A stretch of 64,000 bases of DNA from FEB-7 sp963698265 (GCA_963698265.1 CAVOQC010000001.1:1054001-1118000); one strand, 5' to 3'; shown: positions 16,916-25,462, counted from the first letter of the stretch. Notes: generated from the letters alone by a model not told the origin. A program made the numbers and translations.

Positions 16916-17365
16916 TCAGCCTTTCGTGGGGGCCAGGCGCGCCAGGGCGGCCTCGAGCGCCAGTTCGTAGCCTTGCGCACCCAGCCCGGAAATCACGCCG
17001 ACCGCCAGGTCGGTGAAATAGGAGTGCTTCCGGAAGGGCTCGCGCGCGTGCACGTTCGAAAGGTGGACCTCGATGAACGGGATCGCCACGGCGGCGAGGG
17101 CATCGCGCAGGGCAACGCTGGTGTGGGTAAATGCTGCAGGATTGATGATGATGAACGCCGTTTCGTCGCTTTTCGCTGCATGAATGCGCTCGATGAGCGG
17201 GGCTTCGGCGTTGTTCTGGAAGGTCCGGACCACCACGCCGGCCCCTTTGCCCCGCTCGACCAGGCGACGGTCGATCTCCGCCAGGGTCACCGGGCCGTAG
17301 ACGTCGGGCTCGCGGGTTCCCAGCAGGTTCAGGTTGGGGCCGTGCAGCACAAGGATGGCGGACAT
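16916..17365 (-). CDS. aroQ: Type II 3-dehydroquinate dehydratase
   Basis: A 149-residue enzyme of the shikimate pathway that dehydrates 3-dehydroquinate to 3-dehydroshikimate. Recognised from LHGPNLNLLGTREP at the N-terminus, the flexible-loop region with the catalytic Tyr in VYG, FQNNAEAPLIE, IINPAAFTHTS and the IEVHLSNVHAREPFR substrate-binding stretch. Length fits the dodecameric type II family. It heads the accB-accC-prmA cluster. The 190 bases upstream, to tlpA, contain AT-rich sequence that is a likely promoter region, but no clear -35/-10 pair was identified. Confidence 0.96.
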   Translation of the reverse strand: MSAILVLHGPNLNLLGTREPDVYGPVTLAEIDRRLVERGKGAGVVVRTFQNNAEAPLIERIHAAKSDETAFIIINPAAFTHTSVALRDALAAVAIPFIEVHLSNVHAREPFRKHSYFTDLAVGVISGLGAQGYELALEAALARLAPTKG

Positions 17366-17555
17366 GACCGGCGAGTCTGCCGGAAGCCGGCGCAAGATGT
17401 CCAGCGTTCGCCGAAGTTGCGGGAAGTCCCCGCCCCACGGGGCCGAATGCCGGCAGGCCCCGGACAGCCTGACGCCAAGGTCGCGTCGATAACACAACCA
17501 AGTGGGGTTTTTTGTTGTTTTAGACGGATTTAGCCGATTATCGACGAAGTAAGGA

Positions 17556-18101
17556 TCAGCGCCCGGTGATTGCCGCGAGTCTGGCCTCCAGCGCATCTTC
17601 CTTGTAGATGCCGATGCGGGACTCCACGACGCGCCCCTGGGTATCCAGGAGGACCGTGTGCGGCAGCACCCCGAGCCGGTTTCCCAGGCGCCGCGAAAGG
17701 GCCATCACCTCCGCGCCGCCCAGCCACAGCGGGTAGTTGATGCCGAGTTCCCGGCCGAAGGCGGCGACCTTTCCGGCGTCATCCTGGGCGAGGCCCACGA
17801 ACTGCACGCCGCGCGCCTGCCAGCGCGACTGCAGCTTCACGAACCCGGGCATCTCCTCGCGGCACGGCGAGCACCAGGTCGCCCAGAAGTTGACGACCAC
17901 GACCTTGCCGGAGAATTGCGCGAGCGTGCGGGGCGTGCCGTCGGCGTCGGCAAAGGCGGCCGCCTGGATGGCCGCGGGGCTGGCATCCACGGGGCCGGAC
18001 TCGATGACCGGTGGCGCGGCGTGGCGCCCGGCGAGGAAGAGCGAAGTGCCGGCGAGCGCGGCCAGCAGGCCGATCCCCGCGAGCGGGAGCCAGCTCTTCA
18101 C
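17556..18101 (-). CDS. tlpA: TlpA/ResA-like membrane-anchored thiol-disulfide oxidoreductase
   Basis: A 181-residue protein with one N-terminal hydrophobic anchor (residues about 5-24) and a periplasmic thioredoxin fold. The redox motif is WCSPC, with cysteines 77 and 80 in NFWATWCSPC. A cis-Pro loop (GVLPHTVLLD) lies near residue 150. Such proteins reduce periplasmic disulfides, for example apocytochrome c cysteines. Its ATG overlaps the stop of the DsbD N-domain gene by 4 bases, so the two are made together and may be redox partners. Confidence 0.9.
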   Translation of the reverse strand: MKSWLPLAGIGLLAALAGTSLFLAGRHAAPPVIESGPVDASPAAIQAAAFADADGTPRTLAQFSGKVVVVNFWATWCSPCREEMPGFVKLQSRWQARGVQFVGLAQDDAGKVAAFGRELGINYPLWLGGAEVMALSRRLGNRLGVLPHTVLLDTQGRVVESRIGIYKEDALEARLAAITGR

Positions 18102-18616
18102 CGGGGCAGGCCCCGGCGGACGGGCGGGTTCGAGCCGTCCGTCACGCGATACCCCGGCGGGATGTTCACCTCCAGCTCCTGGGGAAACGCGGCGTAGCAG
18201 ATTCGCCCTTCGGCGCAGCCTTGGGCGGTGATCTTGACGCGGTATCTTCCCGGTTTGGCGGCGCTCACGACAAATGGCAGGTGGATCGTCACACGATCGC
18301 GGAAGATCGCCGATTTTCCGACGAACTCATCCTCGATTTCGGTGCCGGGAGGCAGCTCCGGCGGGCCTATGAGGAGCGTGGGCGGGGATACCTCGAAGCG
18401 CAGGCGGCCGCGGTAGAGGTAATAGCCCGGTTCGATGCGGTACTCCACGTCGATGCCGTGGCGCTCGGAGCCGCTCGCCGAGGGCTCGCCCGCCACGAGC
18501 CTCGCGTGGGGGCGAAAGGCCTTGCCGGGGTCGAGGGGTTCATCGGCGAGGGGAGAGGCAGCGTTCGCGGCGCCGGCAAGGCACAGCCCGGCAAGGGCGG
18601 CAAAAAGGCGGGTCAT
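18098..18616 (-). CDS. Stand-alone N-terminal (alpha) domain of DsbD
   Basis: A 172-residue exported protein: signal peptide ending at about ANA (residue 19), then an immunoglobulin-like DsbD alpha domain. Both catalytic cysteines are present as QGCAEGRICY (C134, C140), matching the CX5C spacing of DsbD N-domains. Full DsbD is near 600 residues, with an eight-helix membrane domain and a C-terminal thioredoxin domain; both are absent here and the gene ends by overlapping tlpA. So either the membrane electron carrier is elsewhere or TlpA feeds this domain. The start MTRLFAAL at 18616 gives a clean signal peptide. Confidence 0.85.
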   Translation of the reverse strand: MTRLFAALAGLCLAGAANAASPLADEPLDPGKAFRPHARLVAGEPSASGSERHGIDVEYRIEPGYYLYRGRLRFEVSPPTLLIGPPELPPGTEIEDEFVGKSAIFRDRVTIHLPFVVSAAKPGRYRVKITAQGCAEGRICYAAFPQELEVNIPPGYRVTDGSNPPVRRGLPR

Positions 18617-18954
18617 GGCGCCGGGTCCGAACCGGTCCCGCGCTTGCATTCCTCCGCCACCCACCCCAAGTACTCCGGGAGACCCTGGTCCACCGGGAAC
18701 GCAATGATCTCGGGGAGTTCATAGGGATGGTGGTCGCGGATGGCGCGCTCGAGTTCCGGGTAGCGCTCCCGCGTCGACTTGATGATCACCGGGATTTCGC
18801 GGGCCTCTTCATCGCGCCCTTCCCACCGATAGAAGGAGGTGGCGGGCGCCAGGACGTTCACGCAGGCGGCAACCCGGCTGCGCACGAGGACGCGGGCCAG
18901 ATTGAAAGCCGACTCGGAGTCGGGTAGGTTTGTCAGGACGGCGATGACGGACAA
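18613..18954 (-). CDS. cutA: Divalent-cation tolerance protein CutA
   Basis: A 113-residue CutA1-fold trimeric protein, known from divalent metal tolerance, with unclear molecular role. Family features: AVLTNLPDSESA near the N-terminus, RVAACVNVL, the SFYRWEG turn, EIPVIIKST and HPYELPEIIAFPV. There is no ATG in the right place; a TTG at 18954 is the likeliest start because the protein then begins directly before the first beta strand. The stop overlaps the DsbD-domain gene start by 4 bases. Confidence 0.92.
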   Translation of the reverse strand: MSVIAVLTNLPDSESAFNLARVLVRSRVAACVNVLAPATSFYRWEGRDEEAREIPVIIKSTRERYPELERAIRDHHPYELPEIIAFPVDQGLPEYLGWVAEECKRGTGSDPAP

Positions 18955-19003
18955 GGAAGGAATGCCGGTGCGGCAAGGACCGGCAGGCAAAGGGACTATT
19001 CGG

Positions 19004-19396
19004 ATGAGGCTTCTGCTGCTCGCAATCTTACTGGGTTTCCCGGTGCTCGAAATCGTGCTCCTCGCGCGCATCGCCGAGACGCACGGCTGGTGGGTGCTCG
19101 CGTGGGTCGTGCTCTCCGCCATGGCGGGCGTGGCGCTGCTGAAGGAGGCGCGTTTCGCCCTCGTGGCGCGCGTGGGCTCGGCGCTCGCGGCGGGGCAGTT
19201 CCCCATCGCCGCCGTCGTGGACAGCGCGCGCACGGTGCTCGCGGGCCTCTTCCTCATCTTCCCGGGCATCATTTCCGACTTCATCGCGCTCACGCTGCTG
19301 CTGCTGCCGCGGCGGGTGCCGGAGGCCGTCCACGCCCGTGACCACGGCCGGGCCCACGCAAACGTGGTCGACGGCCAGTTCCGCCGGGAACGCTAG
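19004..19396 (+). CDS. fxsA: FxsA family membrane protein
   Basis: A 130-residue inner-membrane protein with hydrophobic segments at about 1-22, 25-45 and 70-95. FxsA family features are GFPVLEIVLLARIAETHGWW at the N-terminus and LFLIFPGIISDFIAL. In E. coli FxsA affects exclusion of phage T7 by F plasmids; its normal role is unknown. The ATG at 19004 is preferred over earlier in-frame codons because it gives the conserved N-terminus. It is divergent from cutA with only 49 bases between starts. Confidence 0.9.
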   Translation: MRLLLLAILLGFPVLEIVLLARIAETHGWWVLAWVVLSAMAGVALLKEARFALVARVGSALAAGQFPIAAVVDSARTVLAGLFLIFPGIISDFIALTLLLLPRRVPEAVHARDHGRAHANVVDGQFRRER

Positions 19397-19478
19397 CCCG
19401 CCCCTTCGGGTAGAATTCCGCGAGTTTTTCGCCGGCGTGCCGTCGTCCCCGGCGCCCGCGTCCCACAGAAAGCAACCC

Positions 19479-20543
19479 GTGCCCCAGACACCAGACACGG
19501 CCGGGCGCCACGTGCGCCTCGAGCCGAGCGGCCGCAGCTTCACCGTCGCACCCGGCGAGACCATCCTCGAGGCAGCCATTCGCCAGGGCGTCGGCCTGCC
19601 CTACGGTTGCCGCAACGGCGCCTGCGGCTCGTGCAAGGGCAACCTGCGCAGCGGCACGCTGGCCTACGGAGAGCACCAGGAGCGCGCCATCACCGAGGCG
19701 GAGAAGGCCGCGGGCAAGGCGCTCACCTGCTGCACCCGGCCGCAGACCGATGTCGTGCTCGAGATCCGCGAGTTGGCCGGGTTGAAGGACCTCGCCATCC
19801 GCACCCTGCCCGCCCGGGTGGAGAAGATCGAGCTGCCCGCCGAGGACGTGGCGATCCTGTACCTGAAGCTGCCCGCCTCGGAGCGGCTGCAGTTCCTCGC
19901 GGGGCAGTACATCGACGTTCTCATGAAGGGCGGCGTGCGGCGCAGCTACTCGATGGCCAATGCGCCGCACGACGACACGCACCTGCAGCTGCACGTGCGG
20001 CGCACGCCGGGGGGTGCGTTCTCGAAGTACGTCTTCGAGGAGATGAAGGAGCGCGCCATCGTCCGCTTCGAAGGCCCCCTGGGCGCCTTTTACCTGCGGG
20101 AGGATTCCGACAAGCCGATGATCCTGGTGGCCGGGGGCACCGGTTTCGCGCCCGTGAAGGCCGTCATCGAGCACGCGTTCCACAAGGGCATCGACCGCCC
20201 GATGGTCCTCTACTGGGGCGTGCGCTCGCTGGTCGACCTCTACCTGCCGGAGTTGCCGGTGAAGTGGCAGGAGGAGAACGACAACTTCACCTTCATCCCG
20301 GTGCTCTCCGACCCCGGGCCGGAGGACGACTGGGTGGGGCGCACCGGGTTCGTCCACCAGGCGGTGCTCGACGATTTCCCGAGCCTTGCGGGCTACCAGG
20401 TCTATGCCTGCGGCGCGCCGGCGATGACGGATGTTGCGAGGAAAACCTTCGTCGAGGAGCGCGCGCTTCCGGAGGGCGAGTTCTTCTGCGACGCGTTCAC
20501 CTACGCCGTCCCGACGCCCAGCGAAAGACGACCCGGCGTATAG
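19479..20543 (+). CDS. 2Fe-2S ferredoxin/FAD/NAD(P)H oxidoreductase (CDP-6-deoxyglucoseen reductase-like)
   Basis: A 354-residue three-domain electron-transfer flavoprotein. Residues 1-95 are a plant-type ferredoxin with CRNGACGSCKG and a distal CC pair. The FAD domain follows, with RSYSMANAP, and then the NAD-binding domain with GGTGFAPVKAV and YACGAP. It passes electrons from NAD(P)H via FAD to the 2Fe-2S centre and on to a partner oxygenase or dehydratase that is not encoded here. Annotation as CDP-6-deoxy-delta-3,4-glucoseen reductase is conventional but substrate is uncertain. Start: GTG at 19479 is the first codon giving a compact ferredoxin N-terminus. Confidence 0.87.
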   Translation: MPQTPDTAGRHVRLEPSGRSFTVAPGETILEAAIRQGVGLPYGCRNGACGSCKGNLRSGTLAYGEHQERAITEAEKAAGKALTCCTRPQTDVVLEIRELAGLKDLAIRTLPARVEKIELPAEDVAILYLKLPASERLQFLAGQYIDVLMKGGVRRSYSMANAPHDDTHLQLHVRRTPGGAFSKYVFEEMKERAIVRFEGPLGAFYLREDSDKPMILVAGGTGFAPVKAVIEHAFHKGIDRPMVLYWGVRSLVDLYLPELPVKWQEENDNFTFIPVLSDPGPEDDWVGRTGFVHQAVLDDFPSLAGYQVYACGAPAMTDVARKTFVEERALPEGEFFCDAFTYAVPTPSERRPGV

Positions 20544-20599
20544 CCGCACCCACTGGGGCAGATCGGGCCAATGAGGGACGCTCCCCCATTTGCCTGTCT

Positions 20600-20794
20600 A
20601 GCCCGCGCTCGCGCAGGATGCGACGCCGGATCTTTCCGGTCGTGGCCATGGGGAAGGCGTCAAGGACCTCGATGAGCCGCGGTTGCTGGTCGGGCGCGGT
20701 CCACGGCCCAGCGCCGGCAGGCGGAGTGCGCGATGTTGCAGAACCCGGGGATCTGCCAGCGGAAGGCGCGAACGACCTCCGCGTGGCGATCCAT
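20600..20794 (-). pseudogene. Internally deleted acyl-CoA synthetase remnant
   Basis: On the minus strand an ATG (20792-20794) overlaps the CBS-protein stop as TGATG and reads AFRWQIPGFCNIAHSACRRWA, a typical N-terminus of AMP-dependent acyl-CoA synthetases. After about 35 codons the frame changes and the sequence reads LIEVLDAFPMATTGKIRR followed by RILRERG, the family's C-terminal A10 motif with the catalytic lysine. About 500 central residues are missing. Only the two ends of the gene survive, about 100 bases each, so this is a deletion remnant. Confidence 0.75.
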
Positions 20795-21372
20795 CATTTC
20801 GCCAGGGCGGCCTCGATCTCGGCGAAGTTCACCGCGACCTCGTGGGTGGTCACCTCGGCGCCGGCGCGCCGCGCGATGTCCGTGGCCGAGAAGATGCCGC
20901 AGATGCGCTTGCCGCCCTCGTCGGTCACGAAGGTGTGCTGCCGCCCGACGGCCTTGAGCGTCGCGACGATGTGGCCTACCTGCGCGTGGGACACCTCCTG
21001 GCGGTCGAGCGCCTGGAGCGCGCTCGCGGGAGTCATCAGGTCGGAGACGAGGATCTCGTCGTGGGTGACGCTGCGTTCCTGCACGAAGCGCATCGGCTTC
21101 TCGCCGAGCAGGTCGGTGGCGGTGATGACGCCCACGACGTCCCCGCGCGCGTCCTCGACGAAGAGGAGACGCACCCCGCGCGCCACCATGATCCCATTGC
21201 AGTCCGAGAGCGAGCGGTGCGGCGCGATCGTCGCGGCGCGGACTTTGCGAAGGTCCGTCATGGCCTCGAGCGCCGGCGATTCCAGCGTGAGGCGCGAGGG
21301 CGGCGGCGGCGTGGACACCCGGGCTTCTGCGGTCAGGGAACGGTGCTCGAGTGCGGGGTATTCGCGGTTCAT
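20794..21372 (-). CDS. Tandem CBS-domain protein
   Basis: A 192-residue soluble protein with two CBS domains (about residues 45-105 and 115-180), recognisable from GVRLLFVEDARGDVVGVITATDLLGEKP and the second HTFVTDEGGKRICGIFSATDIARR. CBS pairs bind adenosyl nucleotides and usually regulate a partner. No effector domain is fused. Translation was coupled to an acyl-CoA synthetase gene downstream (TGATG overlap), of which only a remnant survives; a regulatory link to that lost enzyme is inference. It lies 42 bases downstream of hemY. Confidence 0.85.
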   Translation of the reverse strand: MNREYPALEHRSLTAEARVSTPPPPSRLTLESPALEAMTDLRKVRAATIAPHRSLSDCNGIMVARGVRLLFVEDARGDVVGVITATDLLGEKPMRFVQERSVTHDEILVSDLMTPASALQALDRQEVSHAQVGHIVATLKAVGRQHTFVTDEGGKRICGIFSATDIARRAGAEVTTHEVAVNFAEIEAALAK

Positions 21373-21414
21373 GGACGGCGGTCCTCGTGTGCGCAAGTCG
21401 GTTCGATCACGCTC

Positions 21415-22587
21415 CTAGCCGGCGAGTTCCGCGCTGCGGCGGAAATGGCGCCCGGCCTCCTGGCTCTTGCCGAGTTTCTCCATCAGCGTGGCGAGCGTCA
21501 TGTGCCCCTCGTGCGTGGGCTCGAGCGCGAGGCTCGCCTCGATGTAGCTCTGCGCCTTGCCCCACAGCTCCTGGCGCATGCAGAGCTTGCCCAGCGCGAG
21601 GAGCAGCGCCGGGTCGCGCGCATGGGCGCGCAGCCACTTCTCGGCGCGCTCGATCAACGGAAGCGCCGATTCCCCTGCGCAATCGGCGTAGAGGGCGACC
21701 AGCCCCGTGTCCCAGTTCGCCTCGAGCGCCGACTCGACGATATGGCGCGCCACGACCGCGCCGTCGAGCGCGAGGTGGTGGCGCGCGGCGGTCGCGGCGA
21801 TGGTCGAATCGACGCGAAGCTCCGACGGGATGAGCTTCCAGTACGCGGCGAGGGTGGCGGCATCCTGGGCCCTGCGGCCGAGGTTTCCCAGGTGCGCGGC
21901 TCTCCGTGCCGTTGCGGCCTCGGGGACGCCGATGCCCCCGAGCTTCGCCAGCGTCGCGGTCGTCGCAAGGACCTCGTCCCAGTGGCGCAGCGCGGTCTCG
22001 GCGTCCAGGCGCATGCGCAGCAGCCGCACGTTGCGGGCGTCGCGCCCCGAAATATCCTTCAGGACGGCGAGCGCTTCCTCGTGGCGGCCCTGCGACAGGA
22101 GCAGGTCGGCGAGCGTGGTCAGGCGCGCCTGGTCGATCTCGGGCGTCGATCCGCGGGCCTGCTCGAGGAAGGCCTCGCGCTCGCTGAAGCGGCCCAGCTC
22201 GTGGGCGCTTCGCGCGGCGATGATCGCGGCCACCGCCTTGCTCTCCTCGGCCTGCATCGCGATGGAGGCCGACTTCTCGGCGCTCGCGAAGCGCCCCTGG
22301 AAGAAGGCGAGCAGCGCGTCGTAGAGCGCCCTGCGGGAACGGGTGCGCGCTCGCTCGGCGCGGTAGGCGCGCACGCGCTCCGGGATCGCCGCGAGCGTGA
22401 CCACGAGGCGCGCGAGCAGGAAGAAGGCGAAATAGCCCGCGAGGACCAGCACGACGAGAAGGTTCAGCGACAGCTCCACGCGCCAGGGTGCTGCGACGAC
22501 CACCACGTAGCCGTCCGACTGGCGGGCGATGAGCGCCACGCCGACGGCCACGACGGCGAGCACCACGGACCAGATCGCGAAGCGCAT
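21415..22587 (-). CDS. hemY: HemY-type TPR membrane protein of the haem operon
   Basis: A 390-residue protein. Two N-terminal transmembrane segments (about 3-22 and 43-65) are followed by a long tetratricopeptide-like helical region. This matches the proteobacterial HemY N-domain family, a non-enzymatic protein always found behind hemC/hemD/hemX; it should not be confused with protoporphyrinogen oxidase HemY of Gram-positives. It may organise haem enzymes at the inner membrane. It starts 6 bases after the hemX stop. Confidence 0.88.
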   Translation of the reverse strand: MRFAIWSVVLAVVAVGVALIARQSDGYVVVVAAPWRVELSLNLLVVLVLAGYFAFFLLARLVVTLAAIPERVRAYRAERARTRSRRALYDALLAFFQGRFASAEKSASIAMQAEESKAVAAIIAARSAHELGRFSEREAFLEQARGSTPEIDQARLTTLADLLLSQGRHEEALAVLKDISGRDARNVRLLRMRLDAETALRHWDEVLATTATLAKLGGIGVPEAATARRAAHLGNLGRRAQDAATLAAYWKLIPSELRVDSTIAATAARHHLALDGAVVARHIVESALEANWDTGLVALYADCAGESALPLIERAEKWLRAHARDPALLLALGKLCMRQELWGKAQSYIEASLALEPTHEGHMTLATLMEKLGKSQEAGRHFRRSAELAG

Positions 22588-22593
22588 GTCGGC

Positions 22594-23649
22594 CTAGCGC
22601 TTCTCGCGCGCGGCGCGCGCGGAGCGGACCGCGGCGAGGCTCGCGTTGATGTCGGGCGGGCTGATGGACACCTGGCTCTCGCCGAGCTGCTTGAGCGTGG
22701 CGAGTGCGGCGACGTTCGCGCGCGCCTTGCTGTCGAAGTACTTGCCGATCCACGCCTGGGTCGCCCGGATGTCGTCGCGGAAGGATCCTTCGTCGCGGGC
22801 GAGCAGCGCCACGCGCGCGCCGAGCAGGCGCAGCCGCAGGTTCTCGCGCAGGAAATAGCTGTGCGCGGGCGTGAGGAGCGCCGTCTCCGAGGGCGAGATC
22901 TCGCGGATGCGCACGAGCCCCTTCATCTCCTCCCAGAAATCGCGCGCCCCCCGCATCCAGGCATTTTCCTCGGCCACCTTCACGCGGGAGGCGACGCGGC
23001 CCGCGGGCAGCGCATCGGCGACCACGAGCGGCAGCGCGTCGACCTGCTGCATGAGGGAATCGATCTTCACGGCGATGCCGACGGTGTCGACGAGCGGCTG
23101 GGCCTTCAGCCGGTCCATGTCGCCGTTGAGCGCGCGGCGCAGGTTCGCCACCTGCAGCTTGTCGGCGCGCGACAGGCGCTGGTCCGCGGCCTGCAGCGCG
23201 ATGAGCGCGCCCTTCACGTTGCCCGCGAGCTGCAGCTGCTGGCTCGCGAGGATCAGGAGCTGCTCGACCTCCGCGAGCATGCGGTCGTCGGCGCTCCTGG
23301 AGAGCTCTCGGTACATCTCCTCGATGGCCACGCGGTTCTCCTGCGCGTCCGCGATGCGCGTTTCCAGCTCCGCGATGCGCGCTTGCGACTCCTTGAACGC
23401 GGCCTGGGCCTGCGCGAGGGTGGAGCGCGTCTGGGCGAGTTCCGCGCCGATCTCGGAGAGCTTGCCGCCGGCCGACTGCGTGATCGACGTGGAGGCCCGC
23501 TGGGCGTTCCAGGCCACGCCGATCGCCACCGCGGCCGCGACGAAGGCGATCGCCGCCGCCCAGCGCGCGCCGCTGTCGGAAGCGCTTGCCGCGGGGCGCG
23601 CCGATCTCGGCGGCGGCAGCGAGGGAGGTTCGGGAAGCGGGGAACTCAT
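22594..23649 (-). CDS. hemX: HemX-like membrane protein (uroporphyrinogen-III C-methyltransferase-like annotation)
   Basis: A 351-residue protein with one transmembrane helix near residue 35, then a coiled-coil region (about 60-115, with heptad-like AQTRSTLAQAQAAFKES) and a helical periplasmic domain with EQLLILASQQLQLAGNVKGAL and WIGKYFD. This is the proteobacterial HemX family. It is often labelled a uroporphyrinogen methyltransferase, but no SAM-binding motif is seen. ATGA overlap (4 bases) with hemD shows translational coupling. Confidence 0.88.
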   Translation of the reverse strand: MSSPLPEPPSLPPPRSARPAASASDSGARWAAAIAFVAAAVAIGVAWNAQRASTSITQSAGGKLSEIGAELAQTRSTLAQAQAAFKESQARIAELETRIADAQENRVAIEEMYRELSRSADDRMLAEVEQLLILASQQLQLAGNVKGALIALQAADQRLSRADKLQVANLRRALNGDMDRLKAQPLVDTVGIAVKIDSLMQQVDALPLVVADALPAGRVASRVKVAEENAWMRGARDFWEEMKGLVRIREISPSETALLTPAHSYFLRENLRLRLLGARVALLARDEGSFRDDIRATQAWIGKYFDSKARANVAALATLKQLGESQVSISPPDINASLAAVRSARAAREKR

Positions 23650-24416
23650 GTCGCCTTTCGCAGTTCGTGAAGTGTCTCGACCAGGCCTGCGATGCCGGGC
23701 CCGGACACCACCGCGCGCTCGAACACGGCGGATGCCGCATGGCGGGCGATGGCCGGATGCGGCACCACCAACGCGACGCCGGACCAGGAGGCCCCCGGAC
23801 CTGCGAGCGCGAGGAAATTGTCCACTGTTTCGGCGCTCATTGCATGGACCGCGTCGATTTCGCCGGCGGCGAGGGCCGCGAGCAAGGCCGAAGGGTCGCT
23901 CGGCGGGCGCTCTCGCCGGTAGCTTTCCACGTATTCCACGGCCGCGCCGCGGCGCTCGAGTTCGGTGCGCATCCGCTCGCGCCCGCCCACGCCCCGGAAG
24001 ATGAGCACCCGGTGGCCGGCCACGTCGCCGAGCGCGGGGGTGGCGAGGAGGGAGTCGCTGTCGAACCCGGAATCGGGCGTGATGACCCGCGCGAAGCCGG
24101 CGCTGCGCAGCCGGGCGGCGGTGGCTTCGCCCACGCCGGCCACGGCGACCGATTCAGGCCAGGGCCCCGCGGCGCGTGCCGCGGCCACACCGTGTTCGGC
24201 GGCGTTGGCGCTCACGAAGATGGCGAGGCGGGCCGAGGGCAGCCCCGCGAGCGCGGCCCGGGATTCCGGCGAGAGCGCCACGGGAACGATGTCGAGGGCC
24301 GGGAACACGAGGACGCGTGCGCCGCGCGCTTCCAGTGCGGAGGCGATCTCCTCGCACTGGGCGCGCGGGCGGGTGAGCACCACGCCCAGGCCCGCGAGGG
24401 GGCCGACGGCGGTCAT
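23646..24416 (-). CDS. hemD: Uroporphyrinogen-III synthase
   Basis: A 256-residue bilobal enzyme that cyclises hydroxymethylbilane and inverts ring D to form uroporphyrinogen III. The family is weakly conserved; recognised here by VVLTRPRAQ at the N-terminus, FPALDIVP, IFVSANAAEHG, a VAGVGEATA motif near the domain hinge, and its position between hemC and hemX. The ATG at 24416 overlaps the hemC stop by 4 bases. Confidence 0.92.
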   Translation of the reverse strand: MTAVGPLAGLGVVLTRPRAQCEEIASALEARGARVLVFPALDIVPVALSPESRAALAGLPSARLAIFVSANAAEHGVAAARAAGPWPESVAVAGVGEATAARLRSAGFARVITPDSGFDSDSLLATPALGDVAGHRVLIFRGVGGRERMRTELERRGAAVEYVESYRRERPPSDPSALLAALAAGEIDAVHAMSAETVDNFLALAGPGASWSGVALVVPHPAIARHAASAVFERAVVSGPGIAGLVETLHELRKAT

Positions 24417-25348
24417 TGCCGTGGCGGCGCGAGGAGGTCCAGCACTTCCCGCCCGCCGCGGGCGAGGATGCGCTCGCCCAGCGCGCGGCCCAGCTTCGCG
24501 GCGTCCCCGACCGTGCCCTCGATCCGCTCGCGCACCAGCCGCGAACCGTCGGGAAGCCCGAGAAAACCCTCGAGGACCAGCGCCTGGCCGTGGACCATCG
24601 CGTGCCCGCCCACGGGCACTTCGCAGCTGCCCTCCACCACGAGGCCCAGTGCGCGCTCGGCATCGGCGGCGGCCTGCGCCGCGGGGTCCACGAACGGCGC
24701 GAGGAGTTCGGCCACGTCCACGCGGTCGGCGCGGTATTCGATGGCGAGCACGCCCTGCCCGATCGCCGGCAGCGCGAGGTCGAGGGGCAGGAGCTCGCGG
24801 ATGCGATTGCCGAATCCGAGGCGCTTGAGCCCCGCGGCCGCGAGGATGATGGCGTCGTAGTCGCCCGCTTCGAGCTTGGCGAGGCGCGTGTTCACGTTGC
24901 CGCGCAGGGGCCGGATGACGAGCGCGGGATGGGCGCGGCGCAACTGGCATTCGCGCCGCAGGCTCGAGGTGCCCACGACCGCCCCGGCGGGAAGCGCGGC
25001 GAGCCCCTCGTGGCGCAGCGACACGAAGGCGTCGCGGGCGTCCTCCCGCGGCCCGAATGTCAGCATCGCGAACCCGTCGGGCATCTCCATCGGCACGTCC
25101 TTCATGGAGTGCACGGCGATGTCGGCGAGGTTGTCCGCGAGCGCGACCTCGAGCTCCTTGATGAAGAGTCCCTTGCCGCCGACCTGCGCGAGGGGCCGGT
25201 CGAGGATGCGGTCTCCCTTGGTGGTCATGCCGGCGATCTCGATCGCGATCCCCGGGTGGCGCTCGAGGAGCCGGGCGGCCACGTGCTCGGTCTGCCACAT
25301 CGCGAGGCGGCTTTCGCGCGTGGCGATGCGGAGGCGTTGGGGGATCAA
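24413..25348 (-). CDS. hemC: Hydroxymethylbilane synthase (porphobilinogen deaminase)
   Basis: A 311-residue cytosolic enzyme that condenses four porphobilinogens into hydroxymethylbilane. Diagnostic motifs: LRIATRESRLAMWQTEHV, GGKGLFIKELE, HSMKDVP, GTSSLRRECQL, and the dipyrromethane-cofactor cysteine in VEGSCEVPVGGHA. No ATG fits; a TTG at 25348 gives LIPQRLRIATRES as the start, the right length for the family. It heads hemC-hemD-hemX-hemY, with 4-base overlaps linking the first three genes. Confidence 0.95.
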   Translation of the reverse strand: MIPQRLRIATRESRLAMWQTEHVAARLLERHPGIAIEIAGMTTKGDRILDRPLAQVGGKGLFIKELEVALADNLADIAVHSMKDVPMEMPDGFAMLTFGPREDARDAFVSLRHEGLAALPAGAVVGTSSLRRECQLRRAHPALVIRPLRGNVNTRLAKLEAGDYDAIILAAAGLKRLGFGNRIRELLPLDLALPAIGQGVLAIEYRADRVDVAELLAPFVDPAAQAAADAERALGLVVEGSCEVPVGGHAMVHGQALVLEGFLGLPDGSRLVRERIEGTVGDAAKLGRALGERILARGGREVLDLLAPPRQ

Positions 25349-25435
25349 GGCGGTCGCGAAAGGAGTAGGGGCGGGGAGCGCGGAAATGCTACCACGCAGG
25401 GTGCCCGCGCCCCATCGGCGCTTGCCCGCACGCCC

Positions 25436-25462
25436 AAAAAAACGGGCACTTGCGTGCCCGTT
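25436..25462 (-). terminator. Rho-independent terminator of the porin-glnK-amt operon
   Basis: Read on the minus strand, AACGGGCA and TGCCCGTT form a perfect 8-bp stem around a 6-base loop and are followed by seven T residues. It lies about 120 bases beyond the amt stop and upstream of hemC, isolating the two operons. Confidence 0.9.

Noticed and set aside
17484..17546. Inverted repeat CGTCGATAA / TTATCGACG between aroQ and tlpA
   Set aside because: Arms are only 9 bases and 45 bases apart, with no recognised regulator; too weak to call an operator.
22594..23649. True uroporphyrinogen-III methyltransferase activity for HemX
   Set aside because: No SAM-binding motif; the membrane helix and coiled coil fit the non-catalytic HemX family.
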